A stretch of 64,000 bases of DNA from NCBI RefSeq assembly GCF_002878395.1, contig NC_061115.1, positions 216,978,268 through 217,042,267 on the forward strand, given 5' to 3'. How positions within the stretch are numbered: position 1 is the first letter of the stretch; each line of letters starts with the position of its first letter. A model generated the notes under the pieces. It worked only from the letters and a program-made list of their open reading frames with translations, was not told where the DNA came from and did not search any database. A program made the translations under genes and the position numbers. This stretch comes from Capsicum annuum. Lineage: Eukaryota; Streptophyta; Magnoliopsida; Solanales; Solanaceae. Shown piece after piece: positions 1 through 12,035 of this stretch.

Positions 1-481
1 CTTCTCCGATGGTGAGTGTTGTATATATGTCTGAATCAGTGGAGAAGAAGATGAATCTCCTTTTTTGTTGTGTCTTTTTTCACCTAGAAGAAGAAAAAAA
101 TCGTGTCTGTATTTTTTGGTATCTCCCCCTGGAAATGGTGAGGGTTCGTGAATTGTATATGTGGGCCCCCTTTCAGAAGATGCTCCCCCTTTCTTTATGT
201 GTCTCCCCCAATAGAAAAAATGGGAAATCTCTTGTTGTTCAAAAATATGTGGAAAAAAATATGGGGTAGGGTTGGTGGTGGGGTCACGCGGGTAGGGGTA
301 TGGGTAGAGGTGGGGTAGTGAGGTGGTTTATTTTGATTGGGTAGGTTGTTATAATTTTGTTAGGAAGTTTATTATTTTGTCATTTTGAGGAGGGATAATT
401 ACATGATTGAGGATACATGGTAAGACGCGGGTAAAAGTGGATAAAAATATTTTCGGGGAGGGACAAAATTACGTGTCTACA
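1..481 (-). repeat. Start of 3' LTR (partial)
   Basis: Nearly co-linear with 9839-10319, with scattered substitutions and small indels. Its boundary at 481 (minus-strand TGTAGACACG) coincides with the boundary of the other LTR at 10319. The remaining roughly 1.5 kb of this LTR lies before the window. Confidence 0.9.
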
Positions 482-497
482 GCATGCCCCTCTTTGC
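482..497 (-). other. Polypurine tract of the gag-only LTR element
   Basis: On the minus strand the bases just before the LTR read GCAAAGAGGGGCATGC, a purine-rich run immediately next to TGTAGACAC. This is the expected place and composition for the plus-strand priming site of reverse transcription. Confidence 0.65.
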
Positions 498-1315
498 ATG
501 TAAACACAAAGTGTTTTCATACAAAGAATAGACAACCAGACCAAATTTTGACCCGACCATTATTCAAGGAAAGAAACAAAAAGAAGAAGAGCAATCGGGA
601 CTTGACATAGGATATCCTACCTACCCAAGTTACGAAGGAATCAATTGAAATGTATCTCAAAGGATTGGAAGAAGATGGACAATATCGAGTTGGAGAGTCG
701 AGTGAGGTTCCATCGAGGTTCTGATCCGCGGCTCTGTCGTTACATCAAAATGAAAATTATAAGTTAAAACATAAATGAAATTACAAAATCCTATCTATAC
801 AACTTCTGTTGAACTCCTGACTTAAGTTTCAACACCCTATTCTTCAGGCGGGCTCCTGACTTACAATTTCATCACTTGTTGCCTGGTTTTCAATTGTTTC
901 TCCTTGTTGCTTAACTTTCCATTTATTCGCTCTGTGCTTCAGGCGGGCTCCTGACTTGCAATTTCATCACCCTGTTCTTCAGGTAGGCTCCTAACTTGCA
1001 ATTTCCCTCTGTTTAACTTTCAATTTTTTTCACCTTGTTGCTTGGTTTTTCATTTATTCGCCCTGTGCTTCGGCCAGGCTCCTAAAATTACATCAAAACT
1101 GGAAAGAAAATTATCCCAAACAAAAATTATTATAAAGAGAAATTTCATTTTCCAGAAAAGTAAAGTTCCAAAAACAGAAATTAAATTTTTTGCCCTAGTT
1201 TATTATCAGAAGACTTTTGGGAAAGTCATATCATACCTACTTGCATATTGCAATGATGAATCAAGACTCTGATCAAGAAATGCATCTTTTGAGAGTAAAA
1301 TTGAATGACAAAGAC

Positions 1316-2290
1316 TAGGAAGTGCGTCTCCTAAGAATTAAAGTGAGGGATTCTGACTAGAAAGTGCGTCTTCTAGAGATACAAGTTTAAGTTAAAAGTG
1401 CGCCACCTGACAAATGAAAATTAGCAAGGAAGTGCGTCTCCTAAAAAATGTTGCTTGAATTATCCAAACAAGGAAGTGCGTCTCCTTACAAATGTGGCTT
1501 GAATTACCAAACAAGGAAGTGTGTCTCCTTACAAGTGTTGCTTGAATTACCCAAACAAGAAAGTGCATCTCCTTACAAATGCCGCTTGAATTACCCATAC
1601 AAGGAAGTGCGTCTCCTTACAAATACCGGTTGAATTACCCAAACAAGAAAGTGCATCTCCTTACAAATGCCACTTGAATTACCGAAATAAGAAAGTGTGT
1701 CTTCTTACCAACGCCGCTTAAATTACCCAAACAAGGAAGTGCGTCTCCTCATAAATGTCACTTGAATTGCCCAAACAAGGAAGTGCGTCTCCTTACAAAT
1801 GGTTCTTGAACTACCCAAACAAGGAAGTGCATCTCTTTACAAATACTGCTTAAATTACCAAACAAGGAAGTGCATCTCCTTACCAATGTTGCTTGAATTA
1901 CAAAACAAGAAAGTGTGTCTCCTTACCAATGCTGCTTAAATTACCAAAATAAGGAAGTGCGTCTCCTTATAATAGCGCTTGAATTACCAAAATAAGGAAG
2001 TGTATCTCCTTACAAATGTCGATTGAATTACCCAATAAGGAAGTGTGTCTCCTAAAGGTCTACTGGAATGACTCGACTAGAACATGCGACTTCTAGGAGT
2101 GAAGGTTAAATTTAGGAAATGCATCACCTAATAAATAAAATCTGAATTACTCAAATTAGGAGGTGCATCTTCTAGGGGTTAAGTGAAAGGACGCAATTAG
2201 GAAGTGCGACTTCGAGGAGTGAAGGTTCAATTTAGGAAGTGCATCACCTAATAAATGGACATGAATCATTCAGACAAGGAAGTGTGTCTC
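1316..2290. repeat. Tandem array of ~43-bp units with a hairpin core, in the element's 3' UTR
   Basis: About twenty degenerate units of roughly 40-45 bp repeat the core AAGGAAGTGCGTCTCCTT, separated by a spacer like ACAAATGCCGCTTGAATTACC. The core's ends are complementary (AAGGA and TCCTT), so each unit can fold into a short hairpin. The array sits between the gag part and the 3' LTR. That is the hypervariable 3' UTR where Tat/Ogre elements are known to hold tandem repeats that can seed satellites. Units at both ends are more diverged than central ones. The short ORFs here are repeat translations, not genes. Confidence 0.9.
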
Positions 2291-3130
2291 CTAGAGATAT
2301 TGAATTATGAGTTTTACCGTGGTTTTGATTACCCAACCTGTGCAACAACAATGCCTCTTGGATTTGTAGAAGGGAGAAATAACGGCCTTTGATGTTTAGG
2401 CTCTGAAATCCTTGATCCGAATGCAACATGTGTTCCTGTTTCATACAAAGAAAACTTGTGAGTTTAAAAACATGGTGGCTGGTTTGTGGCTTTAGCTTTT
2501 GTAGTAATCGCTCTTGTCCCAATCACATTTAACCTTTCTTCCAACCATTAGCATATGTCATTGACTTACTGCATCATTGATCCACACTCAGATTATTAAG
2601 AGTGACTCTGAAACAAACACGGTATCTCTGCTTTGCCATGCTCCTCAGATAAACTCTTTGAACCTTGATATTTCCATGAGTTTTTAGACCTGTCTGTTGA
2701 CAAAATTTTTGTATGCCTTATTTCGGCTCACAATTTTGTCTTTTACATGTGTTGGCCTTTTTGTCTTGCTTTGTGCAATTGAAGAAGCTAGTAGCCAATT
2801 TTGAGATCTTTACTCACTTGTTTTGACATGAACTTGACTCAAAGATAAGAGAAAAAATGACAATGATTTTATTTGGAAAACTGACTAAAGAAAATAAAAA
2901 TAAAAATAAAGAGAAGAAAGAAAAGGCAATGAATGTCCCTATTTAAAATAAAGAAATGAAAAATTTATCTAGAAATGACAACCAACTCTAATGATTATGT
3001 CATGCATTTTGGATCAAGCTGTCTGATCTTTCCATCCAAACTTTTACCAATTGTTGTTGAGTTAACTGGGCTTGAAACTGAGTTGTTTCCTTAGGTCAAT
3101 TGCCTTAAAACCTCATTCGGTTAGTGACAC

Positions 3131-3298
3131 CTTGAAGGGTTTTCACCAACAAGCCTCTCTCATTTTTCTCTCATCTCACTATCGCCTTATGGTGCCCATG
3201 AGGGTTTTCACCAATAAGACTCTCTCATTTTTATCTCGACTTACCATCACCTTATGGTGCCCATGAGGGTTTTCACTAATAAAACTCTCTCATTTTTG
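3131..3298. repeat. Three direct repeats of about 63 bp
   Basis: The phrase GAGGGTTTTCACCAATAAG followed by CTCTCTCATTTTT and a CACCTTATGGTGCCCAT segment occurs three times in a row, with the first unit the most diverged. It lies in the pol-less interior of the LTR element. No protein function is apparent; the short plus-strand ORF across it simply translates the repeat. Confidence 0.8.
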
Positions 3299-3600
3299 TT
3301 TCTCTCCTGATTCCACTAAGGAAGACAAGTAGTTCCCAAAATACGTCATCACATCTATTGCATGATTAGCCTTAACATTTTCAAAGATTGATCTGAAGTT
3401 CTTTCTTTGATTGTAACTTGGATTTTGGATAGGGTTAGAAAGAAAGGATGGCATGGGGCCCAAACAACACTTAATGTGGGGTAGGACTTACAACTTTTGG
3501 AATCGACTCAAACAATGAGGATTAACTCATGCCCCAGTTTCTTTTGACTGGGCAATTCTAAATTGTTTATTTGGTTGGACTGAGCCCTTAGTAGGGAACC

Positions 3601-3644
3601 CTACGTATTTCACCCCTGAGAGAGGAGAATCAGGTCATGCGTAG
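3601..3644. repeat. Dyad box copy 1 (CTACGTA...GCGTAG)
   Basis: A 44-bp block starting CTACGTATTTCACCCCTGAG, then AGAGGAGAATCAGG, ending GCGTAG. Outer ends CTACG and CGTAG are complementary. Two better copies occur at 6675-6717 and 7246-7288 in the same element, so this is an internal family of dispersed structured repeats. Confidence 0.75.
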
Positions 3645-4668
3645 TTCTGGCAGCTTATTCTTTTGATTGATTCTGATTTTTGTTTCTTTTTTATTGACTT
3701 TTTTTCTCTTTGTAATTTTTTCTGACTCTATTTTTTCTTGACATTCCTCTCTTTTCTTTCTTTTTTGACACATTTTTTCTCTCTATTTTTTTTTTAGAAA
3801 CTTTCTTGACACTATTTTTTGACACTTTTCTTTTGAGCTTTGCTAACTGTATCTTGATTCCAAAAGAGGTGTATGAAAGAAAATAACACTAAGGCTCAAA
3901 TGGGGTACACAAAGGATGACACAATGTATGGATAGCAGAATGAAATGCCTTTGTCATATCAATCCTTGAAAATGTCAGTACACATCATGCACTATGAAAG
4001 TGAAAGATGAAGATCATTTGGGACACTTTCACAATACTAACTTTAACTGAGCATGTGTGTTACTACTTCTTCCGGGCTTATCAAACACACAACTCCACCT
4101 ATGTTATATATCCCTCACATCGACTGGCCCATGCTTTTGTGGAGCTAATTTTTCTGTTCCTCGAAATCACACACCCGCTATTTGACCTAATTGAGCTATG
4201 TTTTTCAATTGATGACCAAGTTATTCTTGTGATTCTCAAAATAATTGTCTTAATTTTCAAAGAAGGATTGAACTTGTCACCAAATGTCTCATCACTCTAC
4301 CTATTTTCTCAGATGCTCTCTTTTCTAACTTTAACCCTCTGGTTCAATGTTCATGCTTAATCTGGATTTTAAGATCTGGCTGAAAATTCCGCAAGCATGA
4401 CATATCAATAGAGTCAACATAAAATGTACTGTATAAAGAAAACAAACAAACAACACATATTTTAGAACATAAAAGAAAAAGGGGACACTTCATTTAGTTA
4501 AAGCAAAAGCTAGAAGGGTTTGAACATAAACAACAAAAGGACAAAACAAGATAGATCCCAAACTACAACCTTGAAATAATTCAGACGACAGAAAATAAAA
4601 CAAAAAAAGCTACTAGACCCCTTCCTAGTAAGGAGAGGGGTAACTTCTCAATTGCTCATCCTGACATC

Positions 4669-6510
4669 TTAGCCACTGGTTTGCATATCAGTATGAATAC
4701 AGCTTTTATCACTGTCAATGTTCTGCACCATAATTGATTTATCTTGAATCATCTTTTCAATTTCTCTTTTCAAAGCACGACAATCTTCAATACTGTGACC
4801 CTGAACATCAGAATGATATGCACATCGTACATTAGGATCAAAACTTCTTGAATGTGGGTTAGGATTATACTCAAGGAGAGAAGTGATCATGCCCTGCTGT
4901 ACCAATCTCTAGAATAAACTTGCATACGACTCTCCAATTGGTGTGAATTTATCCCTCAACTTCTGTCTCATTTCATTGTTTGGCTTAAATTGAAAACCAG
5001 GCCTAAAAGGGCTTCAGTATGTATGTGGAGTTGGAGGATGACTCAGTAAAGTTGGCACACGCCAGTGTGGGTAAGATGGAGGTTGAACATAAGGTTGCAC
5101 AGTATACACTTGATATGGAGGTGGGGGAATGAAATATAATGGATTTTGGTAAAGATTCTGTGGAGCTTGGGCATAAACTTGGGTTTGAGCCCGTGGGTAA
5201 CAATGGTGTTGTCCTCTAGTCCGTGCCTGTTGTCCAACTGCCATGGCAGATGCATCTTCCTCATTCTTCTTTCCTCCCACACTTCCTGAACCTTTTTGAA
5301 TTGCTTGAGTAGTCGCTTTCAATGTTGCAAAACTCATAATGAGACCAATCTTAATTCTATCCTCTATTATCTCCCCCATTTTGAGGACCTCAATAAATGG
5401 CTTGACTAATGCAGGTAATAAGTGTTGATAATATGTTTCATCCTGCGCTTGAATAAACGCCTCCACTATCTTATTTTCTTTCATTGGCGGTTTCACCCTA
5501 GCAGCTTGTTCACGCCATCTAATCGCATACACTCTGAAAGTTTTAGTACTCTTTTTGTTCATATTAGTTAGGGATTTATCATCAGGAATCAACTCCATAT
5601 TGTATTGAAATTGTTGCACGAATTCATTAGCCAAGTCATCCCAGCTATTCCATTTGTCGATGTCTTGGTCAACAAACCATTCTGAAGCTAGACCTAAAAG
5701 ACTCTCACCAAAATATGCCATGAGTAATTCTTCCTTCCCTCTAGCGCCCCTTAGCTGGTTGTAATAGCGTCTCAAATGTGCTATAGGATCGCCATGTCTA
5801 TCATACTTCTCAAACTTCAGAATTTTAAAACCAAGAGGAAGATGTACACCTGGAAACATACACAGATCTTTATATGAGACACTTTTGTACCCTCCAAGTC
5901 CTTGCAAGTTTTTCATAGTCAGTTTCAAACTTCTCAATTTTTTGGCCATTTCCTCTTGTTCTTCTATAATAATAGGCTTCTCAATGTTAGGAGGAAATTC
6001 AGACGGTTGAGGGCAGTCGTAAGGATCGGTCAACTTAAATGTGGGCTTGGGAGCATAATATTGATCACTAAAAATTTTCAATACAGGGTCGCTTGTAGAG
6101 TGAAGAATCACAATCGTTGCATTGACATTAAAAGCAGGAGCTTCAGACGGGAGTGGGGCTGTAAAACCATGGATAGCAGGCGGAGCCAAGCATGTGGTAA
6201 TTTTGCATTGAGGAGTGATTAAATGAATATTGGAAGTGTTTGGATATTGTTGCCCCGGAGTAGGTCCTGATGCATGTTGTGGCGTGTCGACCAAAATAGA
6301 AAATTATGCATGTGACACTGGAGGCAAACAGGAAAGATATTCTAGATTATCAGCGGGAAATGGAGAAGGTGGCAACCCATTAGTCCAAGCTCGATGCATT
6401 TCTATCATTTGCTGCCTTAATTTTTGAATCTCTTCATTAGCTCCTACATTCTCATTCCCCGAACTCCCTATCTAATTAGTGACAACAAACTTGGTATCCT
6501 TGTTGGCCAT
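4669..6510 (-). pseudogene. gag: Retrotransposon Gag with four in-frame nonsense codons
   Basis: Starting from ATG at 6510 a single reading frame runs to 4669 (about 614 codons) without frameshift. It is interrupted by TAG (6474-6472), TAA (6306-6304), TGA (5016-5014) and TAG (4911-4909). The longest open piece is 6303-5017. The middle part (about 5790-5450) holds the typical retrotransposon capsid region, with segments such as YFGESLLGLASEWF and the later TFRVYAIRWREQAA. Toward the end is CAYHSDVQGHSIEDC, the modified Cys-His knuckle seen in Ogre-type gags of Solanaceae. Gag would package element RNA into cytoplasmic particles. All four stops are one C-to-T change from Gln or Arg codons, so they look like deamination. 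No pol frame follows. The family is clear; the copy is non-functional unless stops are bypassed. Confidence 0.88.
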
Positions 6511-6674
6511 AACTTTCTCTGTGACTTGGAGCAATATGGAGGACCAGCTAAAATGCCACAAATCAACCACCTTAAACTAACTGGACAAGAGATAGCAAAT
6601 GCATTAGAGTTCAACAATTTTTGAAAACCTCTTTTTTTCTTTTCTTGAAAGATCACCGAACCCAAGAAGGGCAC

Positions 6675-6717
6675 CTACGTATCTCTCCCCCGAGAGAGGA
6701 GAATGAGGTGTGCGTAG
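6675..6717. repeat. Dyad box copy 2
   Basis: CTACGTATCTCTCCCCCGAG then AGAGGAGAATGAGGTG and TGCGTAG. Both the outer CTACGTA/TGCGTAG and the inner CTCTC/GAGAG are complementary, giving a stable potential stem. It lies in the leader just upstream of gag. Confidence 0.75.
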
Positions 6718-7245
6718 TTCGTGAAGTCTTGCCAAAATGGCCGATCAAACTCTTCTTTTTCTTTTTCATGAAACTTCAAAAATAACAAATTGACGAAAGA
6801 TTGACGAAAATCTTTTTGAATTTTCAGCTTTAAAATTCCTATACAAAATAAAATCTACGATTATCAAAGAAAAATCTTTTTGAATTTTCAATTTTGCATT
6901 CATACGTAAATAAAACTTGAAACTATTAAAGAAAAATCCTTTTTTGTGATTTTCTTTTAGAGATGTATATGACACCTACTCTAAATGAAGAGTGAAGAAG
7001 ATTTTTTTTTTTTAACTTTTCAGATTTCTATACAAAATAAAACCTATAATTACCAAAGAAAATCTTTTGGGGTTTTCAATTTTGAATTTCATACAAAACT
7101 TAAACTTGAAACTATTAAAGGAAAATCTTTTTGTAGTTTTCTCTTGAAGATGTATATGAAACACCTACTCTAAATATAGAGTGAATAAAAGAAAATTTTT
7201 TTTTTGGATTTTTGAAATAAGATCTCTGAACCCACAATAGGCTGC

Positions 7246-7288
7246 CTACGTATCTCACTCCCAAGAGAGGAGAATCAGGGGTGCGTAG
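7246..7288. repeat. Dyad box copy 3
   Basis: CTACGTATCTCACTCCCAAG, AGAGGAGAATCAGGGG, TGCGTAG: same design as the copy about 570 bp away, also in the leader between the primer-binding site and gag. The surrounding leader (about 6750-7700) repeats phrases like GAAAATCTTTTTG many times, suggesting that the leader grew by local duplication. Confidence 0.75.
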
Positions 7289-8273
7289 TTCGTCCCGATT
7301 GGACAATTAACGATTAACTAATAGATTGACCCTAACTTAAGAGACACAACCAAAGACAAACGAATAAAATCTTTTTGGGTTTTTAATTAGACACTTCAAC
7401 TAAAACTGACACCAACAATTATGAAGGAAAATCTTTTTGGCATTTTCACTATATGACATGTACAAAACTTCTACCATTTTTCATTTTCTTTTATAAAAAT
7501 TTCTAAAATCTCTTTTTTTTTTTGAAAATATTGAATTATAAATGCATGCTAAAGGAAAAAGTGAGAAATCTTTTTGATGTTTTGGTTTTTGAACAAATGA
7601 GTGCAGAAAATAAAGAAATCTTTTTGAATTTTCGAATTGTGAAAAACAAAAGCCATAAAGAATACTAAAAGCTACGAAACTTTTTTTTTTGACTCTTTTT
7701 TTCTTTTTCCCTTTTTGTTTTGATTTTTCCCTGCCACACACTTTACTAAACACATGCTTTCCCCAAAATCAGTCCGTCAAATGACCACGTTACCCTCAAA
7801 GATGTAACATATAGCACGTAGAGATACTTTAGAGGGGAGTCTCCTACAAAAGGCCAAGTGGGCCCTGCTAGGTCTTCAATATGATGCACATAAGCATGAC
7901 CTAAAAGCTAACCTACATTAAGGTTTACTAACAAGGCTGTTCGGGGGAGCGTATGATCGATAGTGGCTGCTTCGCTTTCCACCTACTCTGTACCGGCCAA
8001 CGGCTCCCCCCTTAAGATAAGGGTGACTCAACTAGAGGTCGTGTAAATAGCGTATGCTACGGACTTGTTGCAGAAAAAATGACTCGGGTTATGCACATGA
8101 TGCCAGATATAAAAACGATAATACATATGATAAATACTGTAAACAAAGAGCACGAAAACACACAAAAGCAATAACAACAACACAAATGAAAATCACAAAC
8201 AATGCTTATACACACGTAATGCCAAACAAAGCTAATACGACTCCAAAAATAAGCTCGAATTCTGAAATTGATT

Positions 8274-8291
8274 CCCCCAGCAGAGTCGCCA
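8274..8291 (-). other. Primer-binding site of the gag-only LTR element
   Basis: Four bases after the 5' LTR end, the minus strand reads TGGCGACTCTGCTGGGGG. It matches the form of primer-binding site typical of Ogre/Tat elements, which I believe pair with a tRNA-Arg 3' end. The exact tRNA was not checked. Confidence 0.7.
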
Positions 8292-8295
8292 GAGC

Positions 8296-10319
8296 TGTCA
8301 CACCGCTTTTTTTAACTCCCAAAAAGAATATCGTTTTAGTTTTGAAAGGGTTTTTATGATTAAGTGACAAAAGAATGACAATTTATTTCGAAAAGGACCT
8401 TTTATATTCAAAACTCAGAGTCTCCACTTGGCATAAATCGGGTGTGCCAAGTCACCCGTGGATATCCTTTTTCAAAATGGTTTGACTCTTTGAAACTGAT
8501 TTGCGAACAGAGATTCCGGCTAAGGAATTTTGTTGACCGAGAGTTAGGTGTTAGGCACCCCTTGATACCGTGGTTCGACCACGGTCGCTTGGTGGAGCGT
8601 ATCGATTAATTTGACATTACAAATGCATAAACCACACAAAGAACGCAAAAACAATCACTCAAGCAAACAAAACAAAACAATCCAAAATATAATGTCCAGT
8701 TCAATTATTACAAACCCAAAATAAAAGGTACCAAAATAAACCTATGCTAATCCTAAACTACCTTCAACGCTTTACCCGATGCCTCGGGCCTTGATCACGA
8801 ACGTCTTTCGCCAACATAATATGTCGGGCATTCCCCGGTGAATAAATACAAATGGCCTCGGGGCATTCCCCGGCTAAATGAATACAGTCGATCCAAATGC
8901 AGTAAACAAAACCTTTCAACACATAATCCAAACATTCCACAAGTTCTAGAGCCTACTGTTTGCTTACCCATCTCGACCAATTGTGACGCTATTACAATCA
9001 ATGACATCAATGAATCAAAACGACAATATTCATTTTTATCAACTTTCAATTTCCGCCCCACTTTTATTCTTAAATTATCGATTTTAAGTCTCAAACAAGA
9101 TATCATTTCATCGCACAACACATAAACAATGAATCAACACCAAGCAATCATTCACCATCAACAAGGATCAAACAACATGCAAACGTTCAATCCATAACAC
9201 CGAATATCATAAAGAGTGAAATAAGAAGAGAGGGAGAAGAGAATCGAACCTCAATTATCGATTTCAATGTAGTGTTATTCAATTGAACGAGACAGAGTCC
9301 GACCGGGAACCTTGAATTAAAATTCAATCGCGACCCACCAACTCGAATCCAAATCAAATGAAACTCCACCAACGACAGTGAATACCCGGGATCAATAGCC
9401 AGGCAGATTTCAAACCCAAAAATAAAGACCTCGATATGAAAACCAAAATTCAAACCCAAAATGACGACTGATGAAACTCAAAATCCGGTTTCGATCTTGA
9501 ATCACCAAAATAGATGAACCCAAAGCTTCAAAAAATCTGATAGAAAACTAAAGCCCAGTGTAGACCGAACTCCAGTGAGCTCCAGCGGCAGCAAAACGGT
9601 GGGTCAGGAGAGGTTCTGACGCGTTTCAACGTTTTCAGGTTGGATTTCCTTGGAAAATTATAGGAAATCAAAAAATTGGAGGATTTCGGAGTTGGGTACA
9701 TCGAATAGACGAACTAGTCACTAATTCCGGTGAAAATTTCACCAGAAATACTAGAAAAACGATCGAATTTCTCCCTCCCCGATCTCTCACTCTCAATCTG
9801 CTCTTCTCCCTCGTCTCTCGATTTCTTCTTCTCCCTGCTTCTCTGATGGTGAATGTTGTATATGTGCGTGAATCAGTGGAGAAGAAGATGGATCCCCTTT
9901 TTTATTGTGTCTTTTTTCACCTAGAAGAAGAAAAGAACCGTGTCTATATTTTTTGGTATCTCCCCCTGGAAATGGTGAGGGTTCGTGAATTGTATATGTG
10001 GGCCCCTTTTCAGAAGATGCTCCCCCTTTCTTTATGTGTCTCCCCCAATAGAAAAAATGGGAAATCTCCTGTTGTTCAAAAATATGTGAAAAAGAAATAT
10101 GGGGTAGGGTTGGTGGTGGGGTCACGTGGGTAGGGGTATGGGTAGAGGTGGGGTAGTGAGGTGGGTTATTATGATTGGGTAGGTTGTTATAATTTTGTTA
10201 GGAAGTTTATTATTTTGTCATTTTGTGGAGGGATAATTACACGGTTGAGGGTACATGGTAAGACAAGGGTAAAAATGGATAAAAATATTTTCAGGAAGGG
10301 ACAAAATTATGTGTCTACA
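8296..10319 (-). repeat. Complete 5' LTR (2024 bp)
   Basis: Bounded on the minus strand by TGTAGACAC (10319) and GGTGTGACA (8296), the usual TG...CA termini. Its 9839-10319 part matches 1-481. Flanked internally by the primer-binding site and externally by unrelated AT-rich DNA from 10320. ORFs read in it are not genes. No convincing TATA box was picked out. Confidence 0.88.
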
Positions 10320-11719
10320 CTTTCTTCTTAGATATTTTATTTCATTAGAGAGAAAAGAACAATAAAATTTTGGAATTAATCAATTCATTGAATTAAGTGT
10401 ATAATGAAATGATAAAGACTATACATACATAATACTTGTGAGTTGTAACTTGCATGCATGACTTATATATTGTTTTATTCAATTTCTAATTAGGATTGGA
10501 CCACTTAAAATTAATTATATAAGGATATAAAATTATGACGTCTCACCAATTTTTATGTAACTATATAGTTAAATCAAATTGTAATTTAAGAAAAACATAA
10601 TTGTAATTTAGACAAATATTCTACCTCCAATGATTAATGTTGATTTTCAAATAATTATCTTAATATATGATTGTGTCAAAATATTAAACAACATATTAAA
10701 AAAAGATGAAAGGGAGCAGTATAATGAGTGTTTGAGAGAACAATGTCCCACGTGAAAAGTAAAAAAGAAATGAAATTATTTATAAAATGTCGGATATTTA
10801 AGGTCTTTTGAAAAAAATGTCAATTTGGTTAAAAGCGAATGATATCATACAATATTAAAAGTATTTTATCGTAATTAATTAGCACAATAATTGATATCAA
10901 CGCCACTGTATTGAAATTCTTGCAGGATGGATATGAGGATGATAGAGTGACGACATGAGACGTATTGTCTTATTGTCTTAGCTTGTCTATGGATCAATTT
11001 ACTATATTTGACCACAATTTTAAGCCGCATACAACCAAAAAAAAAAAAGTCGATGAGCTTGGTAACTATAAATACTCGGATGATATGAGGCGATACACAA
11101 ATAATTTCAAAATTAACTCATTAACAGTAATTAATCAAGTAAAACTTAGTTTAAAGGGAGATGATCATATTATTGATCCATATTGTGAGTAGAGTCACAC
11201 GTGAAAGCCAGAAAAGGAAAAAAAAACTATTGATATGGACAATATACAAATAATCTCAAATTTTAAAAGCATAGATCAAACTAATTCTTAATGGATCAAA
11301 AAGTTGGGTGGATTCTTTTTAATACATCAAAAAAAATTAATTTTTTTTTTAAAAAAATTATTTTTTAAAAAAAAAATTATTTTTTTTAAAAAAATTAATT
11401 TTTTTTTTAAAAAAATCATTTTTTTTTAAATCAATTTTTTTTTAAAATGACGTGGACCTCTAATATGCCGACACGTGGCAAAGTTGTTTTCTAAAACCGG
11501 CCATTAAAAGTAATGGCATGGATGAGTCAGTTTTGTAACGACGATGGCATGAATGAGCCCAACTTTTAACGAATGGCATAAATGTGTCATTTCTGATAGT
11601 TCAGTGGCATATTTGAGCCTTTTCCCTTTAAACAAGTATTAGGTGACATGTCTCCAGAAAAAATGAAATATGAAACTGATTATCTGAGACAAACCAAAAA
11701 GCTTCGCATATATAAATAT
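10320..11719. other. AT-rich intergenic DNA with homopolymer tract
   Basis: No gene seen. 11335-11447 is low-complexity DNA of alternating runs of T and A. 11448-11640 ends in GTGGCATATTTGAGCC, with phrases such as AATGGCATGAATGAGCC recurring several times. It looks like one end of a Solanaceae MITE-like repeat, but I could not find its partner end. Confidence 0.5.
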
Positions 11720-12035
11720 TTAGGGATAATAGCATTTTTGTCCCTCGATCATAGGTAAATTTTAATTTTAGTCCTTGTGATACATGACAATGTACTTTTA
11801 ACCTTATTTATTTAGTCCTTATATGAAGGAAATAAGTTATATTCGAACTACTTTTGAAAAAAAAATAAAAAAATAGAACATTTAGTAGTTACAATAAATT
11901 TATAAATATTAATCAGTGACGAGATAAAAAATATATATTTCATTTGGATTGAAGGATATATGTGTTTAGTCATATACTTACAATCAAAATTTACCAATAA
12001 TGAAAGATCAAAAATCTTATTAACCAAAATGAATA
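11720..12035. mobile_element. MITE with long terminal inverted repeats (family 1, copy a)
   Basis: Begins AGGGATAATAGCATTTTTGT followed by an AAATTTTAATTTTAGTCCTTGTG stretch. It ends with a rough inverse of this (AAATTTACC...TGAAAGATCAAAAAT). A second, larger copy lies at about 13020-13630. Non-coding; the superfamily was not determined. Confidence 0.55.

Larger units (their letters stand above)
1..10319 (-). mobile_element. Gag-only LTR retrotransposon (Ogre/Tat-like, TR-GAG type), cut by window edge
   Basis: The sequence at 1-481 closely repeats 9839-10319. On the minus strand both copies begin TGTAGACAC. In the complete copy the LTR runs from 10319 down to 8296 and ends GGTGTGACA. On that strand the order is 5' LTR, primer-binding site (8291-8274), leader (8273-6511), gag (6510-4669), a long region without recognisable protease, reverse transcriptase, RNase H or integrase, a tandem-repeat 3' UTR (2290-1316), polypurine tract and 3' LTR. 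The internal part is only about 7.8 kb. The gag sequence, PBS and variable repeats before the 3' LTR resemble plant Ogre/TatIV elements, but the absence of pol makes it a non-autonomous gag-only (TR-GAG-like) element. Nonsense codons in gag and LTR divergence show that this copy is old. The target-site duplication cannot be tested because the far end is outside the window. Confidence 0.85.

Noticed and set aside
9..269. 86-codon open frame at the window start and its copy at 9846-10133
   Set aside because: Lies wholly inside the LTRs and is not conserved between them as protein (frame and length differ); a composition effect.
1392..1633. Repeated-peptide ORFs on both strands
   Set aside because: They translate the 43-bp tandem array; openness is a by-product of unit length and composition.
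4007..4360. 117-codon plus-strand ORF inside the gag-only element
   Set aside because: Antisense to element direction, hydrophobic by composition, no family resemblance.
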